Positions 1 to 7,318 are shown, counted from the stretch's first letter. The stretch: 32,602 bases of DNA from Halomonas sp. KAO (GCF_015595025.1 NZ_JADNRL010000019.1:464165-496766), one strand, 5' to 3'. A program made the numbers and translations. The notes: a model not told the origin generated them from the sequence alone.

Positions 1-152
1 AGGAGGGGTTCACAGCGCCTCCTCGTCGGTCCGGCGCTCCGGGGCTTGTCGCCAGGTCAGCTCCGATGAGAACCCTCAGCGTGCTTCTGAACAGCGGCTC
101 TGGAGTCACGTAGACTAACGCCTTCGGGACGCTGGATGGAAAGGGAGACACC

Positions 153-1478
153 ATGAAGTTGATTCACACCGCCGACTGGCACCTGGGCCAGAGCTTTCAT
201 GGCCAGGAACGCCACACCGAACACCGCGCCTTCCTGAGCTGGCTGCTCGACACCCTGGAGGAGCGTCAAGCCGACGCCCTGCTGGTGGCCGGCGATATCT
301 TCGATGTGGTCAACCCCTCGCTGCGCGCCCAGGAGCTGTTGTTCAACTTTATCGTCTCCGCCCATGAACGGCTGCCGGCCCTGGATATCGTGCTGATTGC
401 CGGCAATCACGACAGCGGCAACCGCATCGAGCTACCCGCCCCGCTGATGCGCCGTCTGCGCACCTACGCCCTGGGCCGGGTCAGCTGGCTGGACGACGGC
501 ACCCTCGACGCCGAACGCCTGCTGGTGCCGCTCACCGATGCCTCGGGCGAAACGCGTGCCTGGTGCCTCGCCCTGCCCTTCCTGCGCCCCGCCGAGGTGA
601 CCGGCGCGGCGCTGGCGAACGACGACGGCCCCGACGATCCCCCCAACGACTATGTGGCCGGCATCACGCGGGTGCACCGACAGCTGATCGAGGCCGCCGG
701 AGAGTGCCGCGAGCCGGGCCAGGCGCTGGTCGCCATGAGCCACGCCCACCTGCACGGCGCCGCGGTGTCCGAGGCCAGTGAGCGCCCCATCGTGATCGGC
801 GGCGAGGAGTCGATCTCCGCCGCCCTGTTCCCGGACTCTATCGCCTACGTTGCCCTGGGCCACCTGCACCGCGCCCAGCAGGTCGGCGAGGCACGCATCC
901 GCTACAGCGGCAGCCCCCTGCCGCTGGACTTCAGCGAGGTGGCCTATCCCCACCAGGTGGTGGAGGCGACCCTGGCGGGCGAGGCCCTGGATGAGATCCA
1001 GACGATTCCCGTGCCCCGCCCAGTGGCCATGCACCGCGTCGGACCCGCGCCGCTGGAGCAGGTGCTGGCCGAGCTCGAGGCCCTGGAGGATGACCATGCA
1101 CAACCCGGCGCTCGGGGGCGGGAACGGCCGAGAGACCTGTGGCCCTGGCTGGAGGTGCGCGTGGAGCTCGACTCACCGACCCCCGACCTGCGCGCCCGCG
1201 TCGAGGCCGCCCTCGAGGGCAAGGCGCTGCGCCTGCTGCGCCTCGAGCGCCGCCTGCCCCGGGTCGAAGACGACGACCAGAGGGCCCGAGTCGACCTGGA
1301 GACCCTGGGCCCGCGCCGGCTCTTCGAGCGCACCTGGGAGAAACGATGGGGCCAACCGCCTGAGGAGGACGTGCTCACCGACTTCGACCGTCTGCGCCAG
1401 GACGTGCTCGACGCCGATGCCACCTCGGACGACAACACCTTGGCTGAACGGTCACCAACCGAGGGGGCGCGCCCATGA
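153..1478 (+). CDS. sbcD: Exonuclease SbcD (SbcCD nuclease subunit)
   Basis: Metallophosphoesterase subunit of the SbcCD (bacterial Mre11-Rad50) complex, which cleaves hairpins and processes blocked DNA ends in the cytoplasm. The 441-aa product shows the family motifs in order: HTADWHLG (residues 5-12), GDIFD, GNHDSGNR, SHAHLHG and GHLHRAQ, which supply the Asp, His and Asn ligands of a two-metal site. It is slightly longer than the E. coli protein (about 400 aa), the extra length being a charged C-terminal tail. The ATG is preceded by GGGAGA at good spacing. The stop overlaps the sbcC start (ATGA), so the two are translationally coupled. Identification is secure from the motifs and the sbcC partner. 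Confidence 0.96.
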   Translation: MKLIHTADWHLGQSFHGQERHTEHRAFLSWLLDTLEERQADALLVAGDIFDVVNPSLRAQELLFNFIVSAHERLPALDIVLIAGNHDSGNRIELPAPLMRRLRTYALGRVSWLDDGTLDAERLLVPLTDASGETRAWCLALPFLRPAEVTGAALANDDGPDDPPNDYVAGITRVHRQLIEAAGECREPGQALVAMSHAHLHGAAVSEASERPIVIGGEESISAALFPDSIAYVALGHLHRAQQVGEARIRYSGSPLPLDFSEVAYPHQVVEATLAGEALDEIQTIPVPRPVAMHRVGPAPLEQVLAELEALEDDHAQPGARGRERPRDLWPWLEVRVELDSPTPDLRARVEAALEGKALRLLRLERRLPRVEDDDQRARVDLETLGPRRLFERTWEKRWGQPPEEDVLTDFDRLRQDVLDADATSDDNTLAERSPTEGARP

Positions 1479-4400
1479 GAATCCTCGCCCTGCGCCTGGA
1501 GAACCTGGCCTCCCTGCCCGGCCCCCTCGAGCTCGACTTCACCACGCCACCCCTCGGCGAGGCCGGCCTGTTCGCCATCACCGGCCCCACCGGAGCCGGC
1601 AAGAGCACCCTGCTCGACGCCCTGTGCCTGGCGCTCTACGGCGGTACACCGCGGCTGCGCCAGGCACCGGCCCGGGACAGCCAGGTCGACGACACCCCCG
1701 ATTCCACGCTGACCACCAGTGACCCACGCACCCTGCTGCGCCGGGGCACCGCCTCGGGCTTCGCCGAGGTCGACTTCCTGGGCCGCGACGGGCGCCGCTA
1801 CCGCGCCCGCTGGGCGGTGCGTCGCGCCAGGGAGAGGGTCACCGGCAAGTTGCAGAAGGCCGAGCAGTCGCTGCGCGACCTCGAGGATGACCGCCTGCTC
1901 ACGACCCAGAAGCGTGAATTCGATCGTCTGCTGCCGGAGCGCCTGGGACTTACCTTCGACCAGTTCACCCGCGCCGTGTTGCTCGCCCAGAGCGAGTTCG
2001 CCGCCTTCCTGCAGGCCGACGACAACGCCCGCAGCGACCTGCTGGAGCGCCTGACCGGCACGCATGAATACTCCGAGATCTCGATGGCCGCCTACCACCG
2101 CGCCAGCCAGGCAAGAAAGGGAGTGGAGGCGTTGGAAACGCGGCTCGCCGAGGACCTGCCCGCCACGCCGGAGATCCGCGCCGAGCTGGAGCACGCCGCC
2201 CAGGTCAGCCGCCAGGCACTGAACGATCTGCAGAAGCAGGCGGAGTCACTCAAGAGCGAGCAACGCTGGCTCCATGAGGACGCCCGGCTGCACGAAGGCT
2301 ATCGGGACGGCCATGCCGAGCAGCAGGCCACCGAGCATGCGTGGCAGGCCCTCGCCGAGCAGCGTGCCGACCGTGACTGGCGTCGGCTGATCGCCCCACG
2401 GCGCCACGCCCTCGTCCGTCATGCCGAGCTGCCCGGCGAGATCGCCGAGCTGCAGTCGACCCACACTAGGACCGTCACGGCTCGCGAGACCGCCGACGCC
2501 GAGCAGCAGACTGCAGGCACGGCGCTCGAACGGGCCGAGCAGGCCATGAACGAGGCGCGTGAGAGCTACCGCCGCGCCGAGCCCGAGCTGCGCCAGGCCC
2601 GCGAACAGGCCCAGAGCCTGGCGACTCTGGATCAGCGCCTCGAGGAGCTGCAAGCGGCACGCGACAAGCAGCAACGACTCGCCGACGACATCACGGAGCA
2701 GCACCGTCACGCCCAGGCCAGCCAGCATGAGCGTCAGCGCCAGCGCGACGAGTGGCAGGCAAGGCTGCACGAGCTGATGGGCACTCACACCGACCTCGAC
2801 GCCGCCCGCCAGGCCTGCCAGCAGGCCCATGACCGGGCGGCCCAGCGTCATCTCGCCCTGGAGGAGCTAGGCAGCCGCTGGCAGGAGCTCACTCGGGCCC
2901 GGCAGGCCCACCAGAGGCTCGCCACCCAGCTGGAGCAGGAGCGCGAGCGCCGCGACAAGTTGCTGGCAGAGGGTCAGGCCGCCCGTGAGCGCCTCGACCG
3001 TACCCAGGCACACTTCACCACCGTCTCCGCACTGGTCGAACGCCACCGCGCGGTGCGCAGCGAGAGCGTGGTACGCCTGCGCGAGGCCCTCGAGGAGGAC
3101 ACTCCCTGCCCGGTTTGCGGCGGCCTCGACCACCCCTGGCGGCACCACCCGCCGTCAACGCCGGAGGCGGCCCAGCTCGCCGCCCAGCAGCAGGAGGAGA
3201 GCCGCCAGCTGGAGGAGGCGCGCAGTGCCCTGGATACCGCCCAGCAGCAGCGCGATGAGCTGGTCGGCGACTATCGCGCCCTGGAACGCTCCCTCAAGCA
3301 GCTGGAGCACGACCTCAAGGCCGCCGAACAGTGGCGCGACGACACCCTCCAGGCGCTTACCCAGCATTCGCTATACGGGGAACTTGAGGCCATCGACGAA
3401 CCCGACCGCGACGCCTGGCTACAGGCCCAGCGCCGGCAGAGCGAAGAGCAGCGCCACCGGCAGCGCCAGTCGCTGGAGGCCCTGAACCGGGCCGGCGCCG
3501 AACTGGCCCCGCTGGAGAAGGCCCTCCACGAGGGGCAGCTCGCGCTGACCCGCCTGGAGACCGAAACAACCAGCGCCACCAAGCGGCTGGCCGAGCTCGA
3601 CGCCCAGCTGCCTCCGCTGCGCCAGCAACGCGACACGCTCGCGCGGACCCTTGCCGAGCGACTCGGCGATCACCCCTCGCCCGACGCCTGGCAGCAGCGG
3701 CTCGACGCGCACCAGGAGAGCGCCCGCCGGGCCTATGACGGCGCCCTGGCACGGCTGCATCAGGCCCAGCGTGAGCAGCAGCGGCTTGTTCAGCAAGCAG
3801 AGCACGAAGCCAGACAGCTGGAGCAGCAAAAGCGGGAACAACAGCGTCTGACTCAGGAGCTCGATGCCTGGCGCCAGGCTAACCCCGGGCTGGGTGACGC
3901 CACCCTGGCACGGCTGCTGGCCCAGGCCGACGACGCGGCTCGCGAGGAGGAGCGGAGGATCGAGGCGGTCGATGCCCAGCGCCAGCGCGCCACCGCCACG
4001 CTGGCGGAGCGCCGCACCGCTCTGCTGAATCATCGTCGCGGCCAGGAGCTGGTCGAGGACGAGAACCTTGAAGGCAACGACCAGGCGCTGCTGGAAGAGG
4101 CCGTGACCGCCGAGCTGCAGCGGCGCCAGGAAGCACTGGAAAAGGCCCAGGACGAGCTCGCGCCCAGGCTGGAGGCGGCCGAGAAGGCGCGGGACGAGGC
4201 CGCCTTCGCACTCAACGATGACGATCGCCGGCGCGAGCGCCAGCAGGCCGGGCAGAGCAAACTGGAGGCCGCCCGCGCCGAGTACCGTCGCTGGGGGCGT
4301 ATCAGCGAGCTGATCGGCTCCGCCGACGGCAAGGTATTCCGTCGCATCGCCCAGGCCTACAACCTGGAGCAGCTGCTCGAGCACGCCAACGCCCATCTGG

Positions 4401-4789
4401 CGGGCCTGAGCCGCCGCTATCGACTGATACGCGGCGGCAGCGAGCTGGGGCTGCTGGTGGTGGATCTGGACATGGCCGATGAGCGCCGCTCGGTGCACTC
4501 GCTCTCCGGCGGCGAGACCTTCCTGGTCTCGCTGGCCCTCGCCCTGGGGCTGGCCTCCATGGCCTCGGGCGAGCTCACCATCGAGTCGCTATTTATCGAC
4601 GAGGGCTTCGGCAGTCTCGACCCTCAGTCGCTGGCGCTGGCCATGGAGGCCCTGGATGGCCTGCAGGCGCTGGGCCGCCGCGTGGGGGTGATCTCCCACG
4701 TGCAGGAGATGCACGAACGCATCCCGGTGCAGATCAAGGTGGAACCTCAGGGAAACGGCACCAGCCGGGCGAAGCTGGTCAACCAGTAA
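1475..4789 (+). CDS. sbcC: Exonuclease SbcC (SMC-like ATPase subunit)
   Basis: Rad50-like ATPase that works with SbcD in hairpin and double-strand-end processing. The 1104-aa protein has a Walker A motif GPTGAGKST at 37-45. Two very long Gln/Glu/Arg-rich coiled-coil arms flank a zinc hook, CPVC at 545-548. The C-terminal lobe carries the ABC signature LSGGE near residue 1010 and Walker B (SLFIDEGFGSLD) about 30 residues later. The length is close to the family norm (E. coli 1048). The ORF is intact, ending in TAA and followed at once by a hairpin terminator. Its last 40 codons and terminator are present again, diverged, at 7321-7487 on the other side of the accessory island. Confidence 0.96.
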   Translation: MRILALRLENLASLPGPLELDFTTPPLGEAGLFAITGPTGAGKSTLLDALCLALYGGTPRLRQAPARDSQVDDTPDSTLTTSDPRTLLRRGTASGFAEVDFLGRDGRRYRARWAVRRARERVTGKLQKAEQSLRDLEDDRLLTTQKREFDRLLPERLGLTFDQFTRAVLLAQSEFAAFLQADDNARSDLLERLTGTHEYSEISMAAYHRASQARKGVEALETRLAEDLPATPEIRAELEHAAQVSRQALNDLQKQAESLKSEQRWLHEDARLHEGYRDGHAEQQATEHAWQALAEQRADRDWRRLIAPRRHALVRHAELPGEIAELQSTHTRTVTARETADAEQQTAGTALERAEQAMNEARESYRRAEPELRQAREQAQSLATLDQRLEELQAARDKQQRLADDITEQHRHAQASQHERQRQRDEWQARLHELMGTHTDLDAARQACQQAHDRAAQRHLALEELGSRWQELTRARQAHQRLATQLEQERERRDKLLAEGQAARERLDRTQAHFTTVSALVERHRAVRSESVVRLREALEEDTPCPVCGGLDHPWRHHPPSTPEAAQLAAQQQEESRQLEEARSALDTAQQQRDELVGDYRALERSLKQLEHDLKAAEQWRDDTLQALTQHSLYGELEAIDEPDRDAWLQAQRRQSEEQRHRQRQSLEALNRAGAELAPLEKALHEGQLALTRLETETTSATKRLAELDAQLPPLRQQRDTLARTLAERLGDHPSPDAWQQRLDAHQESARRAYDGALARLHQAQREQQRLVQQAEHEARQLEQQKREQQRLTQELDAWRQANPGLGDATLARLLAQADDAAREEERRIEAVDAQRQRATATLAERRTALLNHRRGQELVEDENLEGNDQALLEEAVTAELQRRQEALEKAQDELAPRLEAAEKARDEAAFALNDDDRRRERQQAGQSKLEAARAEYRRWGRISELIGSADGKVFRRIAQAYNLEQLLEHANAHLAGLSRRYRLIRGGSELGLLVVDLDMADERRSVHSLSGGETFLVSLALALGLASMASGELTIESLFIDEGFGSLDPQSLALAMEALDGLQALGRRVGVISHVQEMHERIPVQIKVEPQGNGTSRAKLVNQ

Positions 4790-4800
4790 AGGTAGAGAAA

Positions 4801-4845
4801 CGGCTCGCTAAGGTGGATAAACTCATCGTCAGCGAGCCGGTTTTA
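4801..4845 (+). terminator. Rho-independent terminator of sbcDC
   Basis: A perfect 9-bp stem (CGGCTCGCT at 4801-4809 with AGCGAGCCG at 4831-4839) and a 21-nt loop, followed by GTTTT, lie 12 nt after the sbcC stop. A related hairpin sits after the second sbcC 3' fragment at 7452-7487, so this terminator is part of the duplicated segment. Confidence 0.7.
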
Positions 4846-4863
4846 CCTGCATCGAGTAGGTAA

Positions 4864-4884
4864 CTTTCGGCCAAAAGCGGCCAT
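4864..4884 (-). repeat. 21-bp imperfect inverted repeat, left copy
   Basis: This segment, read on the minus strand, matches 6023-6043 read on the plus strand at 18 of 21 positions by hand count (both begin ATGGCCGCTTT). The two copies therefore face each other as inverted repeats around the attC site, the Ntn-hydrolase gene and its promoter. No target-site duplication was seen outside them, so a transposon end is not established; a dispersed intergenic repeat is equally possible. Confidence 0.5.
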
Positions 4885-4899
4885 TGAGACTTTCCTGAT

Positions 4900-4977
4900 A
4901 TTTAACGCCCGGCTCACGCGCCGGTTTGTAGCCGCGAAGCAGCGGAGAATCGGTCGCTGTGCAGCCGATTGTTATGC
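4900..4977 (-). other. Integron attC recombination site (putative)
   Basis: Read on the minus strand, this 78-bp segment runs from an inverse-core-like box GCATAAC (R'', 4977-4971) to a perfect core site GTTAAAT (R', 4906-4900, consensus GTTRRRY). TAAC pairs with GTTA, then a 3-nt unpaired spacer follows on each side. Next comes an L box in which CGGCT-CAC equivalents pair (4910-4917 with 4959-4967), with one extrahelical base at 4962. Two more single-base bulges, at 4958 and 4954, separate 3-bp stems, and the apex carries CCGC/GCGG. The extra base lies in the half next to the gene, as expected if the minus-strand ORF is the cassette gene. Its stop codon lies inside the site, which is common for cassettes. 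No integrase gene is in the window. Confidence 0.75.
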
Positions 4978-5813
4978 AAATTGCGAGACAAAACCTGCCC
5001 TGCATCTTCAACTAACTTCGAAAAATCCGATAAGCTCGTAGTTTCAATTTTCATTGCTTCATCATAATGGATGGGGTCATAAATGAAGCCAGTTTTCGCT
5101 TGATCGAGATAGAAACCAACTATTCCTTGGCCGCGTGCAGAGGTGCTTGATATGTGATATTCGTAATGATACATGCCACCCTTATTATTTTTCTGTCTCT
5201 CTTCGTTATCATCGATACCAAGAAGAACTGTATCCCATGAAAATGCTCCTGCATGAGTGTTGTAACAGTGTCCATATGGCGAGCATAAACAATCGACAAC
5301 AGCTCCGCCAATGCCTTCGCACCTGTTCTCTCGCATATAGGTAATGAACGAATTCCTGAATACAACTTCGTCTGCAGACATATATTCTGGGAGGCCTTCA
5401 AATTCGGCAGCCAGCACCGGAACTTTGGATAGTTCAGCAGCAGCTTGGGCGCTGCCAATCCAATACGCTTTGGCGCCCTCCATGAGAGTCCCATTCGATA
5501 TCTTTATGATCCTTGCCTTAACTTCATGAGAGCAAACTATAAAATCTAAATCGTCAGGATATCTTGCTGAAACTTCCAATAGATACTCCACGGCCGATTT
5601 TGTTGTGACCATGTTTGCATTAGATATTTTTCGAATAGCATCGATTGCTTGCGTAGACAACCCTGCATACGAAACCGTTAACCACTCATTAATAACGATA
5701 CTCTTTAGCCTGCCAGGAATGATGTTATCGCGAACCTGATCCCGATCAGAAATCATTGTGTCAGACATCACACAAATTCTTTCATCAAATTTCATAGCTA
5801 CAACGATAGTCAT
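4914..5813 (-). CDS. Proteasome beta/HslV-like Ntn-hydrolase family protein (putative)
   Basis: A 299-aa protein resembling N-terminal-nucleophile hydrolases. It starts Met-Thr-Ile-Val-Val, so Met removal would expose Thr1. An Asp (in MSDT) follows at mature position 17 and a Lys (GRLKS) at 36, mimicking the Thr1/Asp17/Lys33 set of proteasome beta subunits and HslV. Further on, SYAGLS..AIDAI, LDFIVCSHEV and YWIGSAQAAAEL align in order with the HslV strands that contain FAGG..DAF, SLIITGNG and AIGSGGPYAQAAA. The roughly 130-residue C-terminal half is not recognised. The gene is clearly AT-richer than its neighbours, has a good ribosome site (GGTGGGGAAG) and its own promoter, and ends inside an attC-like site. 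No HslU-type or other unfoldase gene is nearby. The fold call is by eye; substrate and partner are unknown. A self-cleaving or peptidase role is inference. Confidence 0.65.
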   Translation of the reverse strand: MTIVVAMKFDERICVMSDTMISDRDQVRDNIIPGRLKSIVINEWLTVSYAGLSTQAIDAIRKISNANMVTTKSAVEYLLEVSARYPDDLDFIVCSHEVKARIIKISNGTLMEGAKAYWIGSAQAAAELSKVPVLAAEFEGLPEYMSADEVVFRNSFITYMRENRCEGIGGAVVDCLCSPYGHCYNTHAGAFSWDTVLLGIDDNEERQKNNKGGMYHYEYHISSTSARGQGIVGFYLDQAKTGFIYDPIHYDEAMKIETTSLSDFSKLVEDAGQVLSRNLHNNRLHSDRFSAASRLQTGA

Positions 5814-6050
5814 CTACTTCCCCACCTGCATAACAGCTGTATTATATAGCATGCTTGATATTCCACTTGAACGAGCACGCGCGTTCAAGAATGTTATTCT
5901 ACGCGCTAGTAGATCACCTAAGCCATTGAAATAACAGAATATTAAGTTCTGCTCGGCTACATAACACCAACCGCCGCGCATGCAGCATAACACCGGTGAA
6001 CATGCTGGCTGCCTTTTCGGGCATGGCCGCTTTGGGTCGATAGCTGTCAT
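5814..6050 (-). CDS. Small Cys-containing ORF, doubtful
   Basis: A 78-aa reading frame lies exactly between the NERD gene and the Ntn-hydrolase gene. Its stop TAG directly abuts the ATG of the next gene, and its own ATG has a strong GGGGGGAG site 12 nt after the NERD stop, which would make a tight three-gene operon. Against it, the N-terminus is encoded by the 21-bp repeat at 6023-6043, the product resembles no family I know, and a TATAAT promoter plus a palindrome lie inside the frame. It may be a real small protein with several Cys residues near its N-terminus, or an open frame across a regulatory region. I cannot decide from sequence alone. Confidence 0.3.
   Translation of the reverse strand: MTAIDPKRPCPKRQPACSPVLCCMRGGWCYVAEQNLIFCYFNGLGDLLARRITFLNARARSSGISSMLYNTAVMQVGK
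5841..5870 (-). promoter_or_regulatory. Predicted sigma70 promoter of the Ntn-hydrolase gene
   Basis: On the minus strand a perfect -10 TATAAT (5846-5841) is preceded by TGC in an extended -10 arrangement. TCAAGT (5870-5865) lies 18 nt upstream as a weak -35. The start site would be about 20 nt before the gene's ATG, leaving the GGTGGGG ribosome site within the leader. A promoter of its own is unusual for a cassette gene. Confidence 0.55.
5866..5889. promoter_or_regulatory. Perfect palindrome over the -35 region, possible operator
   Basis: CTTGAACG (5866-5873) and CGTTCAAG (5882-5889) form 8-bp arms around an 8-nt centre. The palindrome overlaps the predicted -35 of the Ntn-hydrolase promoter, which suits repressor or autoregulator binding. 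It could instead be a terminator-like hairpin, but no T run follows. No regulator gene is evident in the island. Confidence 0.4.
6023..6043 (+). repeat. 21-bp imperfect inverted repeat, right copy
   Basis: Partner of the 4864-4884 copy in inverted orientation, matching at 18 of 21 positions. It overlaps the first codons of the doubtful 78-aa frame. The two copies enclose about 1.18 kb holding the attC site, the Ntn-hydrolase gene and its promoter. Confidence 0.5.
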
Positions 6051-6062
6051 ATTATCTCCCCC

Positions 6063-7076
6063 CTACTCCTGACGAAAGACCAGAAACTGGTGGGTGCATT
6101 TCCGACAAATTCCGGTGTACTCAGGGCCATCCTTGGACACGCGTACGCTCTTCCAGCCGCAGGCGGGGCAAGACTGCTTCATCGAGGTGTTGGTGCTGCA
6201 GTGGCCGCATTTCACGTAGTAACCGTACTGACCATACATGCCGGTGAGGCCACTGGCCTCGCCACACTGCTTGCAGGTCATCAAGCCTTGGACCTGGGCA
6301 GGGGGCTCGGTCGGTGAAGAGCTGGTATCTGGCGTCGGCGTAACAGAGTAATTCGGCACGGGCTCGGCAACGGGAGCGGCCGGTTCTGGCGTGGCAGGGG
6401 CGCTATCACCGCCTCCCGTGGCAGTACCCACCTGGGTGGTATGCTCAAGCAGGAAATTGGCGATATTGTCGAGTTCTCCCGCGAAGAACCCGGCCCGCCC
6501 CTTGAGAAACCCTATTTTCAAACTCCCCACGAGCTCCTTCACCTTGCTGGCCACGAACTCGGTTTTCACGACTCTGCTCGCTACATCCTTTGGCATCTTG
6601 TCGCGATGAAGGATGGCGGTGCTGGAAATGGCGCAGAGCGTACGCCATTCCCGATGGGCAACTTGAGTCTGGACACCCAACAGCTTGCCAAGAAAATGCT
6701 CGACGTTATCGCTCAGTAACGCCTTGAGAAGATCCAGCTGTAACTCCGCTTGGCGAATTGGCGACGGAATCCCCATCCAGTTGCCCTGATAGCTGCGTGA
6801 CCACTCGCCGGCGGCATTGACTGTTACCTCGCCGGCGATGCTCTTGGACTCGACGATGATGAAACCGTAAGGATGAAGAATCAGATGGTCGATCTGCGCA
6901 CGCTCGCCACGGTGTTCAATACGCAGGTCGTTGATGACGTGGATCTGCTTGTGCTCGCCAAACTCGCGACGCAGCTGGAAGGCGACGTCCTGTTCCTGCT
7001 TGTGACCGTAAAAGGCGCGCTCGTCGCCGCCACGGCCGTTTCCGTTTGGCGTAGCATCCTTTTCCTTAAGGATCAT
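6063..7076 (-). CDS. NERD-domain (nuclease-related) protein with C-terminal zinc ribbons
   Basis: A 337-aa protein whose N-terminal half is a NERD domain. It has the family core AQIDHLILHPYGFIIVESKS, which presents the Asp and the E-x-K pair of a PD-(D/E)xK-like nuclease site, and GEW..Y and NP-like PI segments follow. A Pro/Ala/Thr-rich linker (about residues 225-265) leads to two Cys4 zinc ribbons: CKQCG..CGHC, then CPACG..CRKC. NERD proteins are presumed to act on DNA; the exact substrate is unknown. I chose the ATG at 7076, which is preceded by TAAGGA and lies downstream of a plausible promoter. An upstream in-frame ATG at 7193 would start before that promoter and has no ribosome site. 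GC is nearer to the chromosome than that of the following Ntn gene, so the two may have different origins. Confidence 0.8.
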   Translation of the reverse strand: MILKEKDATPNGNGRGGDERAFYGHKQEQDVAFQLRREFGEHKQIHVINDLRIEHRGERAQIDHLILHPYGFIIVESKSIAGEVTVNAAGEWSRSYQGNWMGIPSPIRQAELQLDLLKALLSDNVEHFLGKLLGVQTQVAHREWRTLCAISSTAILHRDKMPKDVASRVVKTEFVASKVKELVGSLKIGFLKGRAGFFAGELDNIANFLLEHTTQVGTATGGGDSAPATPEPAAPVAEPVPNYSVTPTPDTSSSPTEPPAQVQGLMTCKQCGEASGLTGMYGQYGYYVKCGHCSTNTSMKQSCPACGWKSVRVSKDGPEYTGICRKCTHQFLVFRQE

Positions 7077-7096
7077 AGACTTATTCCTTAAAACCG

Positions 7097-7111
7097 GCCC
7101 GACTACCGGGC
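7097..7111 (-). promoter_or_regulatory. Small hairpin in the NERD-gene leader
   Basis: GCCCG and CGGGC form a 5-bp stem with a 5-nt loop on the minus strand, followed by CGGTTTT, between the predicted promoter and the NERD ribosome site. It could be a weak attenuator; the evidence is only the short stem and T run. Confidence 0.25.
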
Positions 7112-7131
7112 TTTCACTGTCGCTTGGCAAC

Positions 7132-7159
7132 ATTATGTAAACCGATAGCCTGACAACAA
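7132..7159 (-). promoter_or_regulatory. Predicted promoter of the NERD gene
   Basis: On the minus strand TTGTTG (7159-7154) and CATAAT (7137-7132) are spaced 16 nt apart, about 55 nt before the chosen ATG. This placement supports the start at 7076 over the longer frame. Confidence 0.4.
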
Positions 7160-7212
7160 AGTGGCCTGAGGACCAGCTATGCAATGGTCGCAAAGTGAAC
7201 TAAGAGCGCCTG

Positions 7213-7318
7213 GCCCGCGCCGAGGCGGATGCTTCAAACTCGAGGATGAAGATTCGGGGCCCTTAGGTTCACCTCGACAGCAGCTCCTCCATCGAGGCCG
7301 TCGTGGCGACGGGCAAGG
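7213..7318 (+). pseudogene. Broken internal fragment of an SDR dehydrogenase gene
   Basis: The segment matches part of the SDR gene at 10441-11304. It carries an exact 19-nt match to 10558-10576, encoding ARAEAD. After a diverged stretch with a 2-nt length difference and a further 1-nt deletion, it continues as LDSSSSIEA-VAT-K, equivalent to 10612-10656. The frame is broken. It runs directly, and at its end in frame, into the sbcC 3' fragment. It must be a remnant of a duplication or recombination event, not a functional gene. Confidence 0.7.

Noticed and set aside
944..2194. Long minus-strand frame opposite sbcD and sbcC
   Set aside because: It is an antisense shadow of GC-rich codons; no ribosome site or recognisable product, and sbcD/sbcC are certain on the other strand.
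4829..5011. 60-residue minus-strand frame covering the attC site
   Set aside because: It overlaps the attC fold and the 21-bp repeat, crosses the end of the Ntn gene in another frame, and has no family resemblance.
5823..6000. Second attC site between the NERD and Ntn genes
   Set aside because: Several GCATAAC/ACATAAC-like boxes occur, but I could not pair them with a GTTRRRY core and L boxes; no attC-type fold was found.
7077..7193. N-terminal extension of the NERD protein to the ATG at 7193
   Set aside because: It has no ribosome site, its residues are unlike the family, and a plausible promoter lies within it; the ATG at 7076 has TAAGGA at good spacing.
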